DNA of 64,000 bases, from contig NZ_JANRHH010000037.1 in NCBI RefSeq assembly GCF_030433435.1, positions 1 through 64,000 on the forward strand. Direction: 5' to 3'. Below, in pieces: positions 1 through 7,978 of the stretch. Under the pieces are notes generated by a model that was given only the letters and a program-made list of their open reading frames with translations, was not told the origin of the DNA and made no database searches. Made by a program: the position numbers and the translations under genes. Position 1 is the first letter of the stretch. Each line of letters begins with the position of its first letter. This DNA is from Polycladomyces subterraneus (GTDB taxonomy: Bacteria; Bacillota; Bacilli; Thermoactinomycetales; JIR-001).

Positions 1-371
1 TGCGCTTCTTCTTGTAGAGTCTCGCCGTTCCTTGTTTGGCCATTCCGTCGATGATCCGATCCAGCCATTGTTGCTGATATGACCGAGCCACAACCGGCAC
101 ACCGATGCGCTTCTCCAGCATAGGGAACGACACCGTGTAGAAGTCACCATTTTTCTCGACTTTCAGGTTCTGATTGTTGAACGAACACCACATCCTCCTG
201 AATACCCGAGCTTGTTGGTGTTTCTTCTGCGATCTCACACCCCAGATCGTTTGGTTAATGATGGCAGACGGGAACTTCTCGTCAGAAAACTCCTTGAAAA
301 TCTTGCTGGTCGCCTTGTTCACGTCGGGATGAAGCAAGAGCCAGTTTGCAAACTCCGTGTTGATCTGGGTC
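1..371 (-). pseudogene. IS200/IS605 TnpB (OrfB) fragment, runs off left edge
   Basis: On the minus strand, upstream of the window edge, an open frame reads as the N-terminal part of an OrfB/TnpB protein (for example TQINTEFANW and SAIINQTIWG). It has no start of its own. At about position 371 it is joined directly to a piece of TnpA, so the normal tnpA 3' end and tnpB 5' end are missing. TnpB is the RNA-guided nuclease of this transposon family, but this copy lacks its N-terminus and its C-terminal part lies outside the window. I read it as a decayed element; family assignment is by eye. Confidence 0.6.
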
Positions 372-505
372 CATGGCAAGGATATCCCAGCCGTTTTCCT
401 GACAAATGTCTTTCACCAACTGTCTGAATCGCTCTTCCACTTGGTTTACAACACTTTTCTGCGATAACGTGGGCAGAAAACAACTCTATGCTTGTCCCAT
501 AGTTT
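371..505 (-). pseudogene. IS200-type TnpA (Y1 transposase) N-terminal fragment, frameshifted
   Basis: The minus strand encodes the typical start of a Y1 transposase, HRVVFCPRYRRKVL, followed by a stop. In another frame it continues as NQVEERFRQLVKDICQENGW and DILAMD. The HUH motif that should follow is absent, because the sequence jumps into tnpB at about position 371. Frameshift plus deletion make this copy inactive. It sits directly beside the palindromic left end at 503-545. Confidence 0.6.
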
Positions 506-545
506 TAGTTGTATCAGTATTTTATAAATACTACAACAACTAAAA
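503..545. repeat. IS200/IS605 left-end palindrome
   Basis: Arms TTTTAGTTGT (503-512) and ACAACTAAAA (536-545) are exact inverted repeats around an AT-rich centre that is itself partly palindromic (AGTATTT/AATACT). IS200/IS605 elements carry subterminal hairpins that TnpA recognises, and this one lies just upstream of the tnpA remnant where the left end should be. Confidence 0.6.
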
Positions 546-620
546 AAATGTTGCTCCTTTCTCGTTGGTTTTCACATTTTCCTCTTCCAAACCCTATCTT
601 CGTCCACTTGAATGAAAAAT

Positions 621-645
621 ACAAGAAAAGCGCCCGTAGGGGCGC
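621..645 (-). terminator. rho-independent terminator after mtnA
   Basis: On the minus strand GCGCCCCTACGGGCGC (630-645) folds into a tight stem and is followed by TTTTCTTGT. It lies about 190 bases beyond the mtnA stop and would end the mtnK-mtnA transcript. Confidence 0.65.
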
Positions 646-679
646 ACAGGTTGATGACAGGGTAGTCAAACCCACAGTT

Positions 680-736
680 CCGTTTTCCCTCTCGCTCCTC
701 TTTCAACAAGTTCAAAGGTCACTCGCAGGAAAACGG
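680..736. repeat. dispersed intergenic hairpin repeat, copy 1
   Basis: Arms CCGTTTTCC (680-688) and GGAAAACGG (728-736) flank a loop containing CTCGCTCCT and TTCAAAGGTCACTCGC. Related sequence occurs at 6881-6938, about 22335-22396 and about 51994-52046, with weaker traces near 8850, 17373 and 46930. All copies lie between genes. Confidence 0.55.
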
Positions 737-753
737 CCCCCTCACTTAGAGGA

Positions 754-807
754 GCAGGCCCGAATTTCCCGTCAAGTGCGATGCAGTTACGGGAATTCGA
801 ATCCCGC
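754..807. repeat. long imperfect inverted repeat (GCGGGTCCGAATTCC type)
   Basis: Left arm GCAGGCCCGAATTTCCCGT (754-772) pairs with right arm ACGGGAATTCGAATCCCGC (789-807) with few mismatches. A second copy with the same arm motif lies at 13062-13118. It is probably a repeat or RNA hairpin in the 3' region of mtnKA. I do not know its function. Confidence 0.5.
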
Positions 808-836
808 GGCGTTTGGGAGGCTGCATCTATTTCCCC

Positions 837-1910
837 TCACCCTTGCGAACGTTGAACCGCTTCCTGCAAACCAGGTCCAAACGGCGGACGGATCACGCCA
901 TGCTCAGTAATGATCGCAGTGACGAGTTCGGCCGGGGTGACATCGAATGCAGGGTTATACACCCGAACCCCTTCCGGCGCGGTGGCAAGGCCGAATCCCT
1001 TGGTGATCTCCTCTACGGGCCGCTCTTCGATGGGGATGTCCGCCCCCGTGGGCGTCTGCAAATCGATGGAAGACGTCGGTGCGGCCACATAGAAGGGGAT
1101 CCCGTGTGCTTTGGCCAACACGGCCAGTCCATAGGTACCAATTTTGTTGGCCACATCTCCGTTGGCTGCGACGCGGTCCGTTCCCACGATCACCGCCTGC
1201 ACCCATCCCTTCTGCATCACGGCAGCCGCCATGTTGTCACAGATCAGTGTGACGTCAATGCCCGCCTGCTGCAACTCGTATGCAGTCAGCCTGGCGCCCT
1301 GCAGGACCGGACGCGTCTCGTCGGCAAAGACGCGCAGATGCCATCCCCTTTCCTTTGCCAGATACAATGGCGCCAACGCCGTGCCGTATGCTGCCGTGGC
1401 CAATCCGCCCGCGTTGCAATGCGTCAGCACACCCATCCCGTCTTCCAACAATGTGAGCAAATGCTCGCCGATCTTCCTGCACATTTCTGCATCTTCTCGT
1501 TGGATCGCGTGCGCTTCCGCCAATAAAGCGGCCTTCAGCTCCGAAACCGGGCGTTCCTTCAGCGTTTCCAACCGCCTCCGGATTCGTTCCAGCGCCCAAG
1601 AGAGGTTGACCGCAGTGGGCCGAGCAGAGCGAAGATCTTCCCCCACCCGGCGCAAGGTGGACCATAATCGGCCCGCATCCGCATCCGGCACATCCTTCAC
1701 TCCCAGATACATCCCGAACGCCGCCGCCGTACCGATCGCCGGCGCCCCTCTCACCGCCAGTTTCACGATCGCTTCTCGCACTTCCTCGGGTGTCGTCAGT
1801 TCCAGATAGACCGTCTCAGCGGGCAAGCGCCGCTGGTCCAGCAGCAGGAGCCGGTCTTCCTGCCAGACAACGGAACGTGGGTGCGGGATTTTTTCCATCG
1901 AAATCGTCAT
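837..1910 (-). CDS. mtnA: S-methyl-5-thioribose-1-phosphate isomerase MtnA
   Basis: The 357-residue protein has the usual family length and isomerises methylthioribose-1-phosphate to methylthioribulose-1-phosphate in the cytoplasmic methionine-salvage pathway. Visible motifs are LAVRGAPAIGTAAAFG (about 51-66), the catalytic cysteine in THCNAGGLATA (Cys165) and the catalytic aspartate in VGTDRVAANGDVANKIGT (Asp245). It belongs to the eIF2B-alpha-like fold. Its ATG follows the mtnK stop by one base, so the two genes are almost certainly one transcript and translationally coupled. The order mtnK-mtnA matches Bacillus subtilis. Confidence 0.96.
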   Translation of the reverse strand: MTISMEKIPHPRSVVWQEDRLLLLDQRRLPAETVYLELTTPEEVREAIVKLAVRGAPAIGTAAAFGMYLGVKDVPDADAGRLWSTLRRVGEDLRSARPTAVNLSWALERIRRRLETLKERPVSELKAALLAEAHAIQREDAEMCRKIGEHLLTLLEDGMGVLTHCNAGGLATAAYGTALAPLYLAKERGWHLRVFADETRPVLQGARLTAYELQQAGIDVTLICDNMAAAVMQKGWVQAVIVGTDRVAANGDVANKIGTYGLAVLAKAHGIPFYVAAPTSSIDLQTPTGADIPIEERPVEEITKGFGLATAPEGVRVYNPAFDVTPAELVTAIITEHGVIRPPFGPGLQEAVQRSQG

Positions 1911-1911
1911 C

Positions 1912-3132
1912 TCACTTCGCCACCTTCTCTTTGGCTATTTCCCGGACCCAAGCCGTCAACTGTCCGATCTTTTCCAGCGTCTTCCGCCGATTGATCAACG
2001 CCTGACCGATGTGGAGAGCCAACATTTCTGCCTCCGCGCGCACCTGCGGATCTTCGATGGTCTCTAGGTCAGCTACCGGGGCCAGCCCGATCACACGGCG
2101 CAACATCTTGCAACCTGCGAAACCGGCACTGTCTTGGAGCACGCGGGTGAGGAAGCGTTCACGGTATCCCGGTACACGCCACATCTCATCCGTGACATGC
2201 TCCTGCCACAGAGCGGAAAATTGTTCCTCAAATCCGTTCCAGATGGTTTCAATCGTTTCCAACAGCCATTCTTGATAGGCGATTCGGATTTCTTCGTCCG
2301 CGGTATGTCCCTCGTGAGAGGCGTAAGACAACAGCAGGTTGGCAAACAATGCACCGATGTCGAAGCCCATCGGCCCATAATAAGCGAATTCCGGGTCAAT
2401 CACCTTGGTGCTCGTCTCCGTAACCATGACCGAACCCGTGTGCAAATCGCCGTGTACCAACGCTTGCGCCTGCGTCATAAACGCCTCTTTCAATTCGGCA
2501 ATCTCCCGCTTGAGCGCATCATCCCGCCAGATCGCTTCCACCTCGGTCCTGATCAATGGGTTGAACGAGTTCGTTTCTGCATCGTAATAGGGATCGGTAA
2601 AGACCAATCCTTCGGTGATGTCGCACATTTGCGGGTTAAGAAACCGGCGCACCCACTCTTTTTTCTCCTGACGATCCACATAAAAATCGGAGGTGAAGAA
2701 GAGCGTTCGAGCCAAAAACCGTGCCATGTGCTCGGCGAAATACGGATATTGTTGACGAGCGATCAACCCTTTTCGCATCACGATATGATCGGTCAGGTCT
2801 TCCATGACTGTCAGAGCCAAGTCAGGATCATACTTGTACACACGAGGAACCAAACCCTCCGCCAGTTTCGCCTGTACCTGCAACGCTTCGGATTCGATGC
2901 GCGCCCGATCCAACGTGAGCGGCCATGATTCACCGACCACACGGGCATAAGGGAGTGCCTGCTTGAGAATGACCCCCTTTTCCCGGCCTTCCTCCCGGAT
3001 GTGAAACACGAGATTCAGATTGCCGTCCCCGATTTCCCTGCTGGTTAATACAGCCCCATCGGAAAACAATCCCGGAATGGAACGCGCGTATTGAACCGCT
3101 TCAGCTTCCGTCAACGGATGGTAATTTGACAT
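1912..3132 (-). CDS. mtnK: 5-methylthioribose kinase MtnK
   Basis: This kinase phosphorylates methylthioribose at C1 with ATP and provides the substrate for MtnA. The family has an aminoglycoside-phosphotransferase-like fold. Visible here are the N-terminal EIGDGNLNLVFHI nucleotide-binding segment, KQALPYARVVGESWPL, the catalytic loop HGDLHTGS and the metal-binding IDPEFAYYGPMGFD. I start at the ATG at 3132 (protein MSNYHP..., 406 residues), which has a GGAGGAGAGGGG ribosome site. An upstream in-frame ATG would add about 20 poorly conserved residues. No S-box is present in the leader, unlike the B. subtilis gene. Confidence 0.96.
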   Translation of the reverse strand: MSNYHPLTEAEAVQYARSIPGLFSDGAVLTSREIGDGNLNLVFHIREEGREKGVILKQALPYARVVGESWPLTLDRARIESEALQVQAKLAEGLVPRVYKYDPDLALTVMEDLTDHIVMRKGLIARQQYPYFAEHMARFLARTLFFTSDFYVDRQEKKEWVRRFLNPQMCDITEGLVFTDPYYDAETNSFNPLIRTEVEAIWRDDALKREIAELKEAFMTQAQALVHGDLHTGSVMVTETSTKVIDPEFAYYGPMGFDIGALFANLLLSYASHEGHTADEEIRIAYQEWLLETIETIWNGFEEQFSALWQEHVTDEMWRVPGYRERFLTRVLQDSAGFAGCKMLRRVIGLAPVADLETIEDPQVRAEAEMLALHIGQALINRRKTLEKIGQLTAWVREIAKEKVAK

Positions 3133-3267
3133 ATCCCCTCTCCTCCCTCGCAATCGTTTTGCATTATCTGATTTACAATAATTCCTAAACATTCCATCCG
3201 GTCGAAGATTCGGTATACTCGCATTGGGTTACAGGATAGTCCAAATCAACACTCAATAACGTGGAAA

Positions 3268-3321
3268 GCCGTCTCAGCATCGCTCTGTATTTCTTCATCA
3301 GCCATTAGGCTGGGAGACGGC
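3268..3321 (-). terminator. large hairpin between mtnD and mtnK
   Basis: Arms GCCGTCTC (3268-3275) and GAGACGGC (3314-3321) enclose a smaller CAGC/GCTG hairpin. On the minus strand it is followed by TTTCC. It lies just downstream of mtnD, so it probably ends the mtnWXBD transcript and insulates mtnKA. The T tract is short, so termination is inferred. Confidence 0.45.
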
Positions 3322-3358
3322 CTCCGCTTCGCATCGAGAACCCCTCTCCGATGGTCAG

Positions 3359-3898
3359 TTACGGTTGAAATGCCGGGTCATCCACCGGATGGGCCACCCA
3401 CCCCGACGGGTCGATGAACAAGCGAATTGCCACTACTCGCCGGTTCTCCATCAGCGTAAAGAAGTGCGGGGTGTTCACCGGAACCGAGATGACGTCACCA
3501 GCGGACAGTTCCACATCGAAATAGCCTGTTTCCTCTTTGCCCTTGATCGTAAAAATGCCGTTGCCGGCGGCGATGGCTCTTACTTCATCTTCCGTGTGAA
3601 CGTGAACCTGCTCAAACTTCTTCAGCAACTCGCCCAAGTTGGGCGTTTCCGGTGACAGCGCCACCACATCCCATTTCACATAGCCGTTGCGCTCGGCCAA
3701 TGAGCGGATATCTTCGTCGTACGCCCGCAAAATCTCCTCTTTCTCCTCATCGGTCAGGACGAATTTGTCCTTCAGCTTTTCCGGCAGTTTTTCTGTGTCC
3801 CAATGTTCGTACAACACACCTTGGTCTTCCAGAAAAGCGCGAACGTTTGCTTCTCCTTCGATCCGTTCTCCCGTATTTCGAATGCGGATGCTTGCCAT
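3359..3898 (-). CDS. mtnD: acireductone dioxygenase MtnD
   Basis: The roughly 180-residue cupin oxidises the acireductone intermediate to 2-keto-4-methylthiobutyrate and formate with iron, the last oxidative step of methionine salvage. The metal-binding signature HVHTEDEVR and a later PVNTPHFFTL histidine are present, as expected for the ARD cupin. The ATG at 3898 (MASIRI...) gives the family length and sits 8 bases after GAGGAG; an ATG two codons upstream (MTMAS) lies too close to that site. It is the last gene of mtnW-X-B-D. Confidence 0.95.
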   Translation of the reverse strand: MASIRIRNTGERIEGEANVRAFLEDQGVLYEHWDTEKLPEKLKDKFVLTDEEKEEILRAYDEDIRSLAERNGYVKWDVVALSPETPNLGELLKKFEQVHVHTEDEVRAIAAGNGIFTIKGKEETGYFDVELSAGDVISVPVNTPHFFTLMENRRVVAIRLFIDPSGWVAHPVDDPAFQP

Positions 3899-3963
3899 CG
3901 TCATCGCTCCTCTCATATGAAAAACTCTATTTACCAAATGATTGAAATAATCGCCCTGCTCTA

Positions 3964-4629
3964 CTACCTACTCATCAACAAACGCCGCTTGATTTCATAC
4001 TCAAACAAAAACTCCCAAGCTTCCAAATGGCGCAAAGCGGAAAAAGCATCTTCCCCCCAAGCGTAAATCCCGTGGTTGCGGATCAACACGCCCCGGCTGT
4101 CCCAGGACGCCACCCGTTCCACTGCAGCTGCCAATGCAGGGATATGGGTGTGGTTGAGCACAATCGGTACCGTGACACTGGCACCTTCCTCCCAATGTCC
4201 CAACGCTTTAATCAGTTCATGGTTGGTAAAGGTGACGGCCCCGTCGTCACCGTACAAATCGGAAACCAAGTTGTTGGAGACGGTGTGAACGTGAAACACC
4301 GCCCCACACTCTGAAAACTTCCGATACAGCGCCGTATGCACCGCCGTCTCCGCAGACGGCTTCAGTTCCGTGGGCGCCACCGGAACACCGTTTTCATCCA
4401 CCAGCAAAAAGTCCTCCGGGGTGTGCACCGCTTTGTCTTTGCCGCTGGCCGTAATGGCGATCACCGGTGTTTCGCCATACGCCACTTTGACGGACAGATT
4501 GCCGCTCGTGGCGGGAAACCAACCGCGTTCGGCCAAGCGCGTTTTGATCTGCCGTAAGGTATCGAACGCCTGTTGCACCGCTTCGAGCGGGACTTCGATC
4601 CCCCGATTGCTTGTTTGGTTCACTGTCAC
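3964..4629 (-). CDS. mtnB: methylthioribulose-1-phosphate dehydratase MtnB
   Basis: MtnB dehydrates methylthioribulose-1-phosphate to a diketo phosphate. It belongs to the class II aldolase/RhaD zinc family. The sequence shows SGNLSVK, TASGKDK, the zinc-binding pair in AVFHVHTVSNN and a third histidine in IRNHGIYAWG. I chose the GTG at 4629 (221 residues) because GGAGGAAGG lies about 4 bases upstream; the longer frame from a TTG at 4656 overlaps mtnX. The mtnX stop lies 13 bases upstream of this start, so translation is likely coupled. Confidence 0.94.
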   Translation of the reverse strand: MTVNQTSNRGIEVPLEAVQQAFDTLRQIKTRLAERGWFPATSGNLSVKVAYGETPVIAITASGKDKAVHTPEDFLLVDENGVPVAPTELKPSAETAVHTALYRKFSECGAVFHVHTVSNNLVSDLYGDDGAVTFTNHELIKALGHWEEGASVTVPIVLNHTHIPALAAAVERVASWDSRGVLIRNHGIYAWGEDAFSALRHLEAWEFLFEYEIKRRLLMSR

Positions 4630-4642
4630 GTTGCCTTCCTCC

Positions 4643-5314
4643 TCACTCCACACCAACCGGGGAGCTCAACCGGTCGATACAATCATAAAAGGTATCGAAC
4701 GGCGCGTGCGGAAGATTCAGCTCCCGGCATTTCTCCAGCAGGTAGCCCCGCGCCAGCACCCAGTCGGCCAACCGGGCCCCCGCCAAATCGGTGACGCTGT
4801 CGCCGATCACGATTTTTTCGTACCGCTCCGAAGAAAAGGATCGGATGATACTGGTTTTACACATGCCGCAGTCATTGTCGCAGTGCTCGTCACAGGAATG
4901 CGGCCACAGGATCTGAATCGTCTCCCCTGAAAAGTCGCTGGCGTTGCAGTAAATGTCGTCGCGGGGGATGTCGAATCTGGACAAAATCGGATAGACGAAA
5001 AAATCGATTCCCCCGCTGGTGATCAGCAGGCGGATGTTCTTCTCGCGGCAAAATGCCAGAAATTCCTCAAATCCCGGCCGGATCTCAGCCTGTTCCAGAA
5101 CGTAGGAGACGATTTCTTCCCTCCGGGCGGATGGAAGCAGTGCAAACAACTGCCCCACGCCCCGGCGAACACTGATCCGTCGCGACAGGATATCATCCAC
5201 GATGCGATTCCAGCCGGGTGGATCAAAGTGTTTCATGATCTGCACGATATTGTCATTGTTCGTAATCGTGCCGTCAAAGTCGCAAAAAATGACGCGTTTG
5301 CGCGCTTGCGTCAC
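4643..5314 (-). CDS. mtnX: 2-hydroxy-3-keto-5-methylthiopentenyl-1-phosphate phosphatase MtnX
   Basis: MtnX is a HAD-superfamily phosphatase acting after MtnW. It carries motif I FCDFDGTITNND, motif II ITSGG and motif III/IV GDSVTDLAGA, plus the cysteine-rich HSCDEHCDNDCGMCK segment seen in the B. subtilis protein. The GTG at 5314 overlaps the mtnW stop in a GTGA and gives MTQARKRV..., which aligns with the known N-terminus. A GTG at 5332 would add six residues. About 223 residues, usual length. Confidence 0.94.
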   Translation of the reverse strand: MTQARKRVIFCDFDGTITNNDNIVQIMKHFDPPGWNRIVDDILSRRISVRRGVGQLFALLPSARREEIVSYVLEQAEIRPGFEEFLAFCREKNIRLLITSGGIDFFVYPILSRFDIPRDDIYCNASDFSGETIQILWPHSCDEHCDNDCGMCKTSIIRSFSSERYEKIVIGDSVTDLAGARLADWVLARGYLLEKCRELNLPHAPFDTFYDCIDRLSSPVGVE

Positions 5315-6531
5315 GCTTTCACCACTCCCCACGCATCAATAGCCTTGCGCAGTGCCGCCGACGTTTCCGCTTTTTCCTCCAACGTCACACCGGATACCAC
5401 CGCTTTGATGGCATCGACAAAAGCGCGACCACCCTGCGTCGACCCATCCGGATGTCCGTGAATACCGCCTCCGGCGTTGACAATCGCGTCCCTGCCGAAA
5501 TCGCGGTACAGCACGGGCACCAACCCCGGATGGATTCCGGCCGAGGGAGCGGGGAATGCCGGTCGGTGTGCTCCATTGTTCTCCCGCAGATGCTGTGCCA
5601 CTTTAAGCGCTTCTTCTCTCGGCATGGCCACACTGCCGTACGGTGACGGATACAGTACGATATCCGCCCCCGCCCAGCGCAGGAATTTGCCCAACAGCAA
5701 CGCGGCGGACAGCCCGTGATCGGGGGATGCGTAAATGGCACCGGTAAACGCCGGATGCGCCATGATCGGAACGGAGATGTCCGGATCCTCCGCCAATCGA
5801 TGCAATACATCCCATCCATACGGCGCCACGTTGAGCAGCAGGCAGGAAGCTCCGGCTTCGACCAAGCGCTTGGCCCGATCGAGCAATTGCGTGACGGGAC
5901 CAGTCAGATTGACCGCATACAAGACTTTCTTACCGGTCTGCTCTTCCCAAGCACGGTTGCGCCGTTCAATCGCACTTACCCGTTGCTCCACCGGAGCCAA
6001 ATCGTCCCGGAAAAATATTTCGTCATCTTTGACCAGATCGACGCCACCTTCTATTTGCTTTTGGTACTCCGTTTCCAACTCGTCAAGGGGAAGACCGATA
6101 CATTGCTTGAAAATGCTCATCAACAGCGGCCGGTCGTGTACGCCCAAACGCTCGCGGATGCCTTCGATGCCAAACCGCGGTCCCGGAAAACGGGACAAAA
6201 ATTCATCCGGCAATTGCAGATCAATCAATTTTATTTTGCCGTCCATCGACAATTTACCGAATACGGTCGTCAACACGGCCGGCAGGTCAGCCGTCAGATT
6301 GCGCACTGGATACCCGATGGTGATTCGACCGCGAGGTGTACCATCAACAGCCGGCTCCAGCCGAGCGACTTCTTCCACCTTACCCAAATAGGGGGCCATC
6401 TTCTCCTGCTTTGCCCGAGGCAACTCAGTCCATGTCCCTACCGTCAATCCGACAGCGATACCGCGGGCTTTCTTCTCCAAATCCGATGCCCCTTGTATGA
6501 GATACGTTGCGTATATGTAACCGGAATCCAT
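5311..6531 (-). CDS. mtnW: 2,3-diketo-5-methylthiopentyl-1-phosphate enolase MtnW (RuBisCO-like protein)
   Basis: The 406-residue protein is a type IV RuBisCO-like enolase of methionine salvage and does not fix CO2. Family landmarks are ATYLIQGASDLEKKA at the N-terminus, GLTVGTWTELP, the metal and active-site segment GGVDLVKDDEIFF, LYAVNLTG, PSAGIHPGLVPVL and NAGGGIHGHPDG. It is the first gene of mtnW-X-B-D and is preceded by a good sigma-A-like promoter and a 28-base tandem repeat. No S-box is seen in its leader, although the B. subtilis operon has one. Confidence 0.95.
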   Translation of the reverse strand: MDSGYIYATYLIQGASDLEKKARGIAVGLTVGTWTELPRAKQEKMAPYLGKVEEVARLEPAVDGTPRGRITIGYPVRNLTADLPAVLTTVFGKLSMDGKIKLIDLQLPDEFLSRFPGPRFGIEGIRERLGVHDRPLLMSIFKQCIGLPLDELETEYQKQIEGGVDLVKDDEIFFRDDLAPVEQRVSAIERRNRAWEEQTGKKVLYAVNLTGPVTQLLDRAKRLVEAGASCLLLNVAPYGWDVLHRLAEDPDISVPIMAHPAFTGAIYASPDHGLSAALLLGKFLRWAGADIVLYPSPYGSVAMPREEALKVAQHLRENNGAHRPAFPAPSAGIHPGLVPVLYRDFGRDAIVNAGGGIHGHPDGSTQGGRAFVDAIKAVVSGVTLEEKAETSAALRKAIDAWGVVKA

Positions 6532-6580
6532 CGGTTCACCGCCTTTCCACCATCATTGATTCGTGTAACTCATTCCTTTT

Positions 6581-6636
6581 TGAAATGAAAATCAAGAGTG
6601 CATTGTATTGAAATGAAAATCAAGAGTGCATTGTAT
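6581..6636. repeat. perfect 28-bp tandem duplication upstream of mtnW
   Basis: Bases 6581-6608 and 6609-6636 are identical 28-mers beginning TGAAATGAAAATCAAG. On the minus strand each unit contains TACAAT, so the duplication creates two -10-like hexamers in the mtnW leader. It looks like a recent slippage or duplication event. Confidence 0.85.
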
Positions 6637-6658
6637 CGTTTTTCATGCAATTATGCAA
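6630..6658 (-). promoter_or_regulatory. sigma-A-type promoter for mtnWXBD
   Basis: On the minus strand TTGCAT (6653-6658) is followed after exactly 17 bases by TACAAT (6630-6635). Transcription would start about 90 bases before the mtnW ATG. The second TACAAT produced by the tandem duplication lacks a matching -35. Confidence 0.6.
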
Positions 6659-6880
6659 CAGCTCCCCCTCTGATGTAAAGCACGATTTTGCAAAGATGAT
6701 GACGCTTTTTCGACTAATTTCGTGTAAAACGGTTGGAATACACGGTTATATACGAACAGCGGTGGTCTTAGATCGGTTGTGGTACAATGAGACATGACAT
6801 GTCCAACCAAAGGACGGGAGCCGTCACCTGCCATCGACTCTACGAAACGTCCGCAAACCGTTCGATCAGTCAGATCGCGT

Positions 6881-6938
6881 GTCTTTTTCCCCTCGCTCCT
6901 GTTTCGCAACATGCCAATGTCGCTCGCGGGAAAAAGAC
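6881..6938. repeat. dispersed intergenic hairpin repeat, copy 2
   Basis: Perfect 11-base arms GTCTTTTTCCC (6881-6891) and GGGAAAAAGAC (6928-6938) flank a loop with CTCGCTCCT and GTCGCTCGC, as in copy 1 at 680-736. It lies in the divergent region between mtnW and the gene at 6995. Confidence 0.6.
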
Positions 6939-6994
6939 CACCCCTTTCCTCGGACCTGGTATGACCACACTCCCTGTGAGAAAGGAGAAGGATG

Positions 6995-7807
6995 ATGGGA
7001 CTGGATGCTGTCGTGTATTGTAACTGTTTCCGGGAGGGGATCACCGAACCGCCTCCGGAAGCTATTCGTCCCTACATCGTGACGGATGAGGAAGGTTACC
7101 CGGATCTCGACCTTCCAATGGAATACGAACGGTTTGACGAATATCTCGCCATGTTTGACGAGTGGTTGGGATCGTGTTGTCCACATCCCAACTTATGGTA
7201 TGCAGACGAACGGATCACCGATTGGGAAGGATACACTCGTTTTTTACAAGTGTTGGAGCAGGCTGGTTGGCAACGTTTCCCGGCACTGTATGAGGCACTT
7301 CCCTCCGGTAACGAGGGGCGAACGGACGCTGCACTGGCTCGCAGGGCCTTGGAAGAACTGAATAATGTTCGACAGGGAACCGATTTGGGAACGGGCGTCC
7401 TTCTCATGGACGGAGAAACGGGGGAAATGCTCTACCTACACAACTCCGATGCAGTCAGCTTTCTAGGATGGAATGGACAAGATCGTACTGCCATCGGCCT
7501 GGATGAAGAAGGGTTTTTCGTCGGTAAACTGGCGGAGCGGGATCTGAAGGTGGAAAAAATCCTGTTTCGGTCCATCCGCTTCGAACAGAAAAGAAAATCT
7601 GATGGAGAAGGCGTTTTATTTCAAGATCTCCACTCCGGTGCCCACATCTTGTCCACCCTGTCGATTCAGGATGGGGAACGGCTGCCCCGTATGCTACAAG
7701 TGGAGAAGCGGATGATATCGGGGAAAGACTTCGACTACATCCTTCAACCGTTGATCAACTTGTTCCAGGCGTCTGCAGAAACCGGCAATCCTGTGATCTG
7801 GGGATAA
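6995..7807 (+). CDS. uncharacterised protein with MGLDAVVYCNC N-terminus
   Basis: I do not recognise a characterised family for this 270-residue soluble protein. It begins MGLDAVVYCNCFREG, a start that recurs in uncharacterised bacterial proteins, then has acidic and tryptophan-rich stretches (MFDEWLGSCCPHPNLW, DWEGYTRFLQ). I see no signal peptide, membrane segment or metal-binding motif beyond the clustered cysteines. AAAGGAG lies upstream of two adjacent ATGs, and the second, at 6995, has the better spacing. It stands alone, divergent from mtnW, and ends in its own terminator. Confidence 0.8.
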   Translation: MGLDAVVYCNCFREGITEPPPEAIRPYIVTDEEGYPDLDLPMEYERFDEYLAMFDEWLGSCCPHPNLWYADERITDWEGYTRFLQVLEQAGWQRFPALYEALPSGNEGRTDAALARRALEELNNVRQGTDLGTGVLLMDGETGEMLYLHNSDAVSFLGWNGQDRTAIGLDEEGFFVGKLAERDLKVEKILFRSIRFEQKRKSDGEGVLFQDLHSGAHILSTLSIQDGERLPRMLQVEKRMISGKDFDYILQPLINLFQASAETGNPVIWG

Positions 7808-7810
7808 GAA

Positions 7811-7840
7811 AAAGGACCGCGACGCAGCGGTCCTTTTTTT
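7811..7840 (+). terminator. rho-independent terminator
   Basis: AAAGGACCGC (7811-7820) pairs with GCGGTCCTTT (7827-7836) and runs into a T tract. It begins three bases after the stop of the 6995 gene. Confidence 0.85.
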
Positions 7841-7861
7841 CTGTCACAAAATCTCCACAAA

Positions 7862-7910
7862 TGAAAAAGGCGCTGATTTTCCACCCAAATTGCCGTGGAA
7901 GACAGCGCCT
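7862..7910 (-). terminator. terminator after first spo0M copy
   Basis: AGGCGCTG (7868-7875) and CAGCGCCT (7903-7910), with inner TTTCCAC/GTGGAA pairing, form a long hairpin. On the minus strand it is followed by a run of T. It lies about 70 bases after the stop at 7979. Confidence 0.65.
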
Positions 7911-7978
7911 CTAAGAAATCATATCTTTGACTCAATCTGAGGGAGATCCCATATGCAAAACCGGTTAGATGCTGACTG

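Noticed and set aside
779-830. T-arm-like sequence GGGAATTCGAATCCC resembling a tRNA 3' half
   Set aside because: No acceptor, D or anticodon arms can be drawn, and the motif is one arm of a repeat also present at 13062-13118.
3268-3321. CTGATGA followed closely by GAAA on the minus strand, like a hammerhead ribozyme core
   Set aside because: There is no stem II between the two boxes and no consistent stem I or III, so the core cannot form. A terminator-like hairpin explains the segment.
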